The notes under the pieces were generated by a model. It was given only the letters and a program-made list of their open reading frames with translations, was not told where the DNA came from and ran no database searches. Source: Eubacteriaceae bacterium (GTDB lineage Bacteria; Bacillota; Clostridia; Eubacteriales; Anaerofustaceae). Taken from it: a stretch of DNA of 7,756 bases. Where the stretch lies: the NCBI GenBank assembly GCA_017613995.1, contig JAGACT010000085.1, positions 1-7,756 of the forward strand, in the 5' to 3' direction. Each line of letters begins with the position of its first letter. Position 1 is the stretch's first letter. Of the stretch, positions 7,314-7,756 are shown one piece after another. A program made the position numbers and the translations under genes.

Positions 7314-7640
7314 GTGGAAAGAAACGAACAGCTTATAAACGAGACCTACATCAGGCTCATAGAGATAATATCCTTTTCGAAGATGCAGATGGAGAAGCTC
7401 GGCAGCAACGAGGTCTTCAACCGCCATGTGATAAAGGTCCTGCCGGAAATGGCACAGCTGATAGGCACCCTCTGCGAAGCGGGAGCCACAGCCCAGGAGA
7501 TAGGTCCCGCGGTGGAACAGTTCAGGACATACGTCAGGGGAGCCGCTATGGATGATATAAACGCTCTGGAAGAGGACCTGATGAAATATGAAGCATACGC
7601 TTCGTGTGTGAATAAGTCAACAACTCCCTCCTACGGCTGA
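7314..7640 (+). CDS. Small helical protein of unknown function, exporter operon; 3' end altered by insertion
   Basis: 108 residues from GTG 7314 behind AGGAGG. I do not recognise the family. The sequence is soluble and looks largely alpha-helical (MERNEQLINETYIRLIEIISF, then MQMEKLGSNE, then ALEEDLMKYEAY). It has no signal peptide, membrane segment or metal motif, and a single Cys pair is not obvious. Position and coupling suggest a cytoplasmic partner or regulator of the exporter, but that rests on context alone. The last residues (about 99-108, NKSTTPSYG) are read from what appears to be the left end of an IscB-type element, beginning just after GTGA at 7608-7611. The native C-terminus was therefore probably different or slightly longer, and the gene may be lightly truncated. 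No terminator for the operon is visible between the gene and the element. Confidence 0.72.
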   Translation: MERNEQLINETYIRLIEIISFSKMQMEKLGSNEVFNRHVIKVLPEMAQLIGTLCEAGATAQEIGPAVEQFRTYVRGAAMDDINALEEDLMKYEAYASCVNKSTTPSYG

Positions 7641-7756
7641 AGCCTTAGAGGAGGGAGCTTGTAACTGCCACGTGGTATTGACGGCTTTTGACGGCCTCCC
7701 ACTTTTTTCGCCTGTCATATCATGACAGACGTGGCGTTACATCAGGGCACATTGAC
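7612..7756 (+). ncRNA. HEARO / IscB omega-RNA-like structured RNA (3' end beyond window)
   Basis: The segment has no sensible reading frame on either strand but is packed with pairing. ACAA plus CTCCCTCC (7620-7631) pairs with GGAGGGAG, a bulged C, and TTGT (7650-7662), capped by a GGC-TGAA-GCC hairpin. GCCACGT (7667-7673) pairs perfectly with ACGTGGC (7729-7735). CTGTCAT/ATGACAG (7712-7728) forms a 7-bp hairpin stacked directly on that helix. The tail GGCGTTACATCAGGGCACA at 7733-7751 and the layout match my memory of HEARO RNAs, which lie upstream of iscB and serve as its guide-bearing omega RNA. The guide would be the bases just left of 7612. The iscB gene would start right of the window and cannot be confirmed. 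Confidence 0.65.
7612..7756 (+). mobile_element. Left end of a probable IscB/IS200-IS605-type element (partial)
   Basis: The structured RNA begins immediately after GTGA (7608-7611). As I recall, ATGA or GTGA is the tetranucleotide after which HEARO elements sit. IS200/IS605-type insertion makes no target duplication and leaves hairpins near the end, as seen at 7620-7662. The element interrupts the end of the small operon gene. The exact boundary (7612 plus or minus a few bases) and the right end are not visible. Confidence 0.55.
7678..7695 (+). repeat. Short direct repeat TTGACGGC inside the putative omega RNA
   Basis: TTGACGGC occurs at 7678-7685 and 7688-7695, separated by TT, and ATTGAC recurs at the window's end (7751-7756). 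The copies lie inside the loop closed by the 7667-7673/7729-7735 helix and could offer alternative or pseudoknot pairings. Confidence 0.5.

Noticed and set aside
7612..7756. 3' end of a minus-strand tnpB with its overlapping omega RNA
   Set aside because: All minus-strand frames in this stretch are closed quickly and no TnpB zinc motif is seen; the orientation fits an RNA upstream of iscB better.
1..7756. CRISPR array, tRNA or rRNA
   Set aside because: No spaced direct repeats of suitable length and no cloverleaf or rRNA-like segment was seen.

Overview
The window is GC-rich (mostly NNC/NNG codons) but makes heavy use of AGG for Arg and ATA for Ile. Together with strong AGGAGG-type ribosome binding sites, a Clostridia-type TetM-like/NYN fusion and a MacB/FtsX-type single-chain exporter, this suggests a gut or rumen member of the Clostridia (Lachnospiraceae-like). 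That placement is inferred from gene style, not from a marker gene.

Layout. (1) 1-1736, + strand: the 3' two thirds of a TetM/EF-G-like translational GTPase whose G domain lies left of the window. It is fused at its C-terminus to a NYN/PIN nuclease domain of the YacP/Rae1 type. (2) 1742-1820: two back-to-back hairpin terminators separate it from the convergent next gene. (3) 1835-3880, - strand: a glycoside hydrolase family 1 protein with both catalytic glutamates but an altered sugar-binding pocket and a roughly 180-residue acidic disordered tail. Its promoter carries a perfect palindrome near the predicted transcription start. (4) 3887-4096: divergent regulatory region with AT-rich repeats. 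(5) 4097-7303, + strand: a 1068-residue ABC exporter subunit (ATPase plus FtsX/MacB-type permease) with an extracytoplasmic domain of about 630 residues that contains an internal repeat. (6) 7314-about 7640, + strand: a small helical protein of unknown function, in an operon with the transporter. Its last codons appear to be supplied by an inserted element. (7) about 7612-7756: a non-coding, highly structured segment that looks like the left end of an IscB-type element, with its HEARO/omega RNA reading rightwards. The iscB gene itself would lie beyond the window.

The genes do not form one pathway. The transporter and small gene form an operon. The GTPase-nuclease and the GH1 gene are separate units. 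The most interesting points are the fusion of a ribosome-binding GTPase to an A-site-type mRNA nuclease, the putative guide-RNA element whose guide would come from the 3' end of the small operon gene, and the modified GH1 with its acidic tail.
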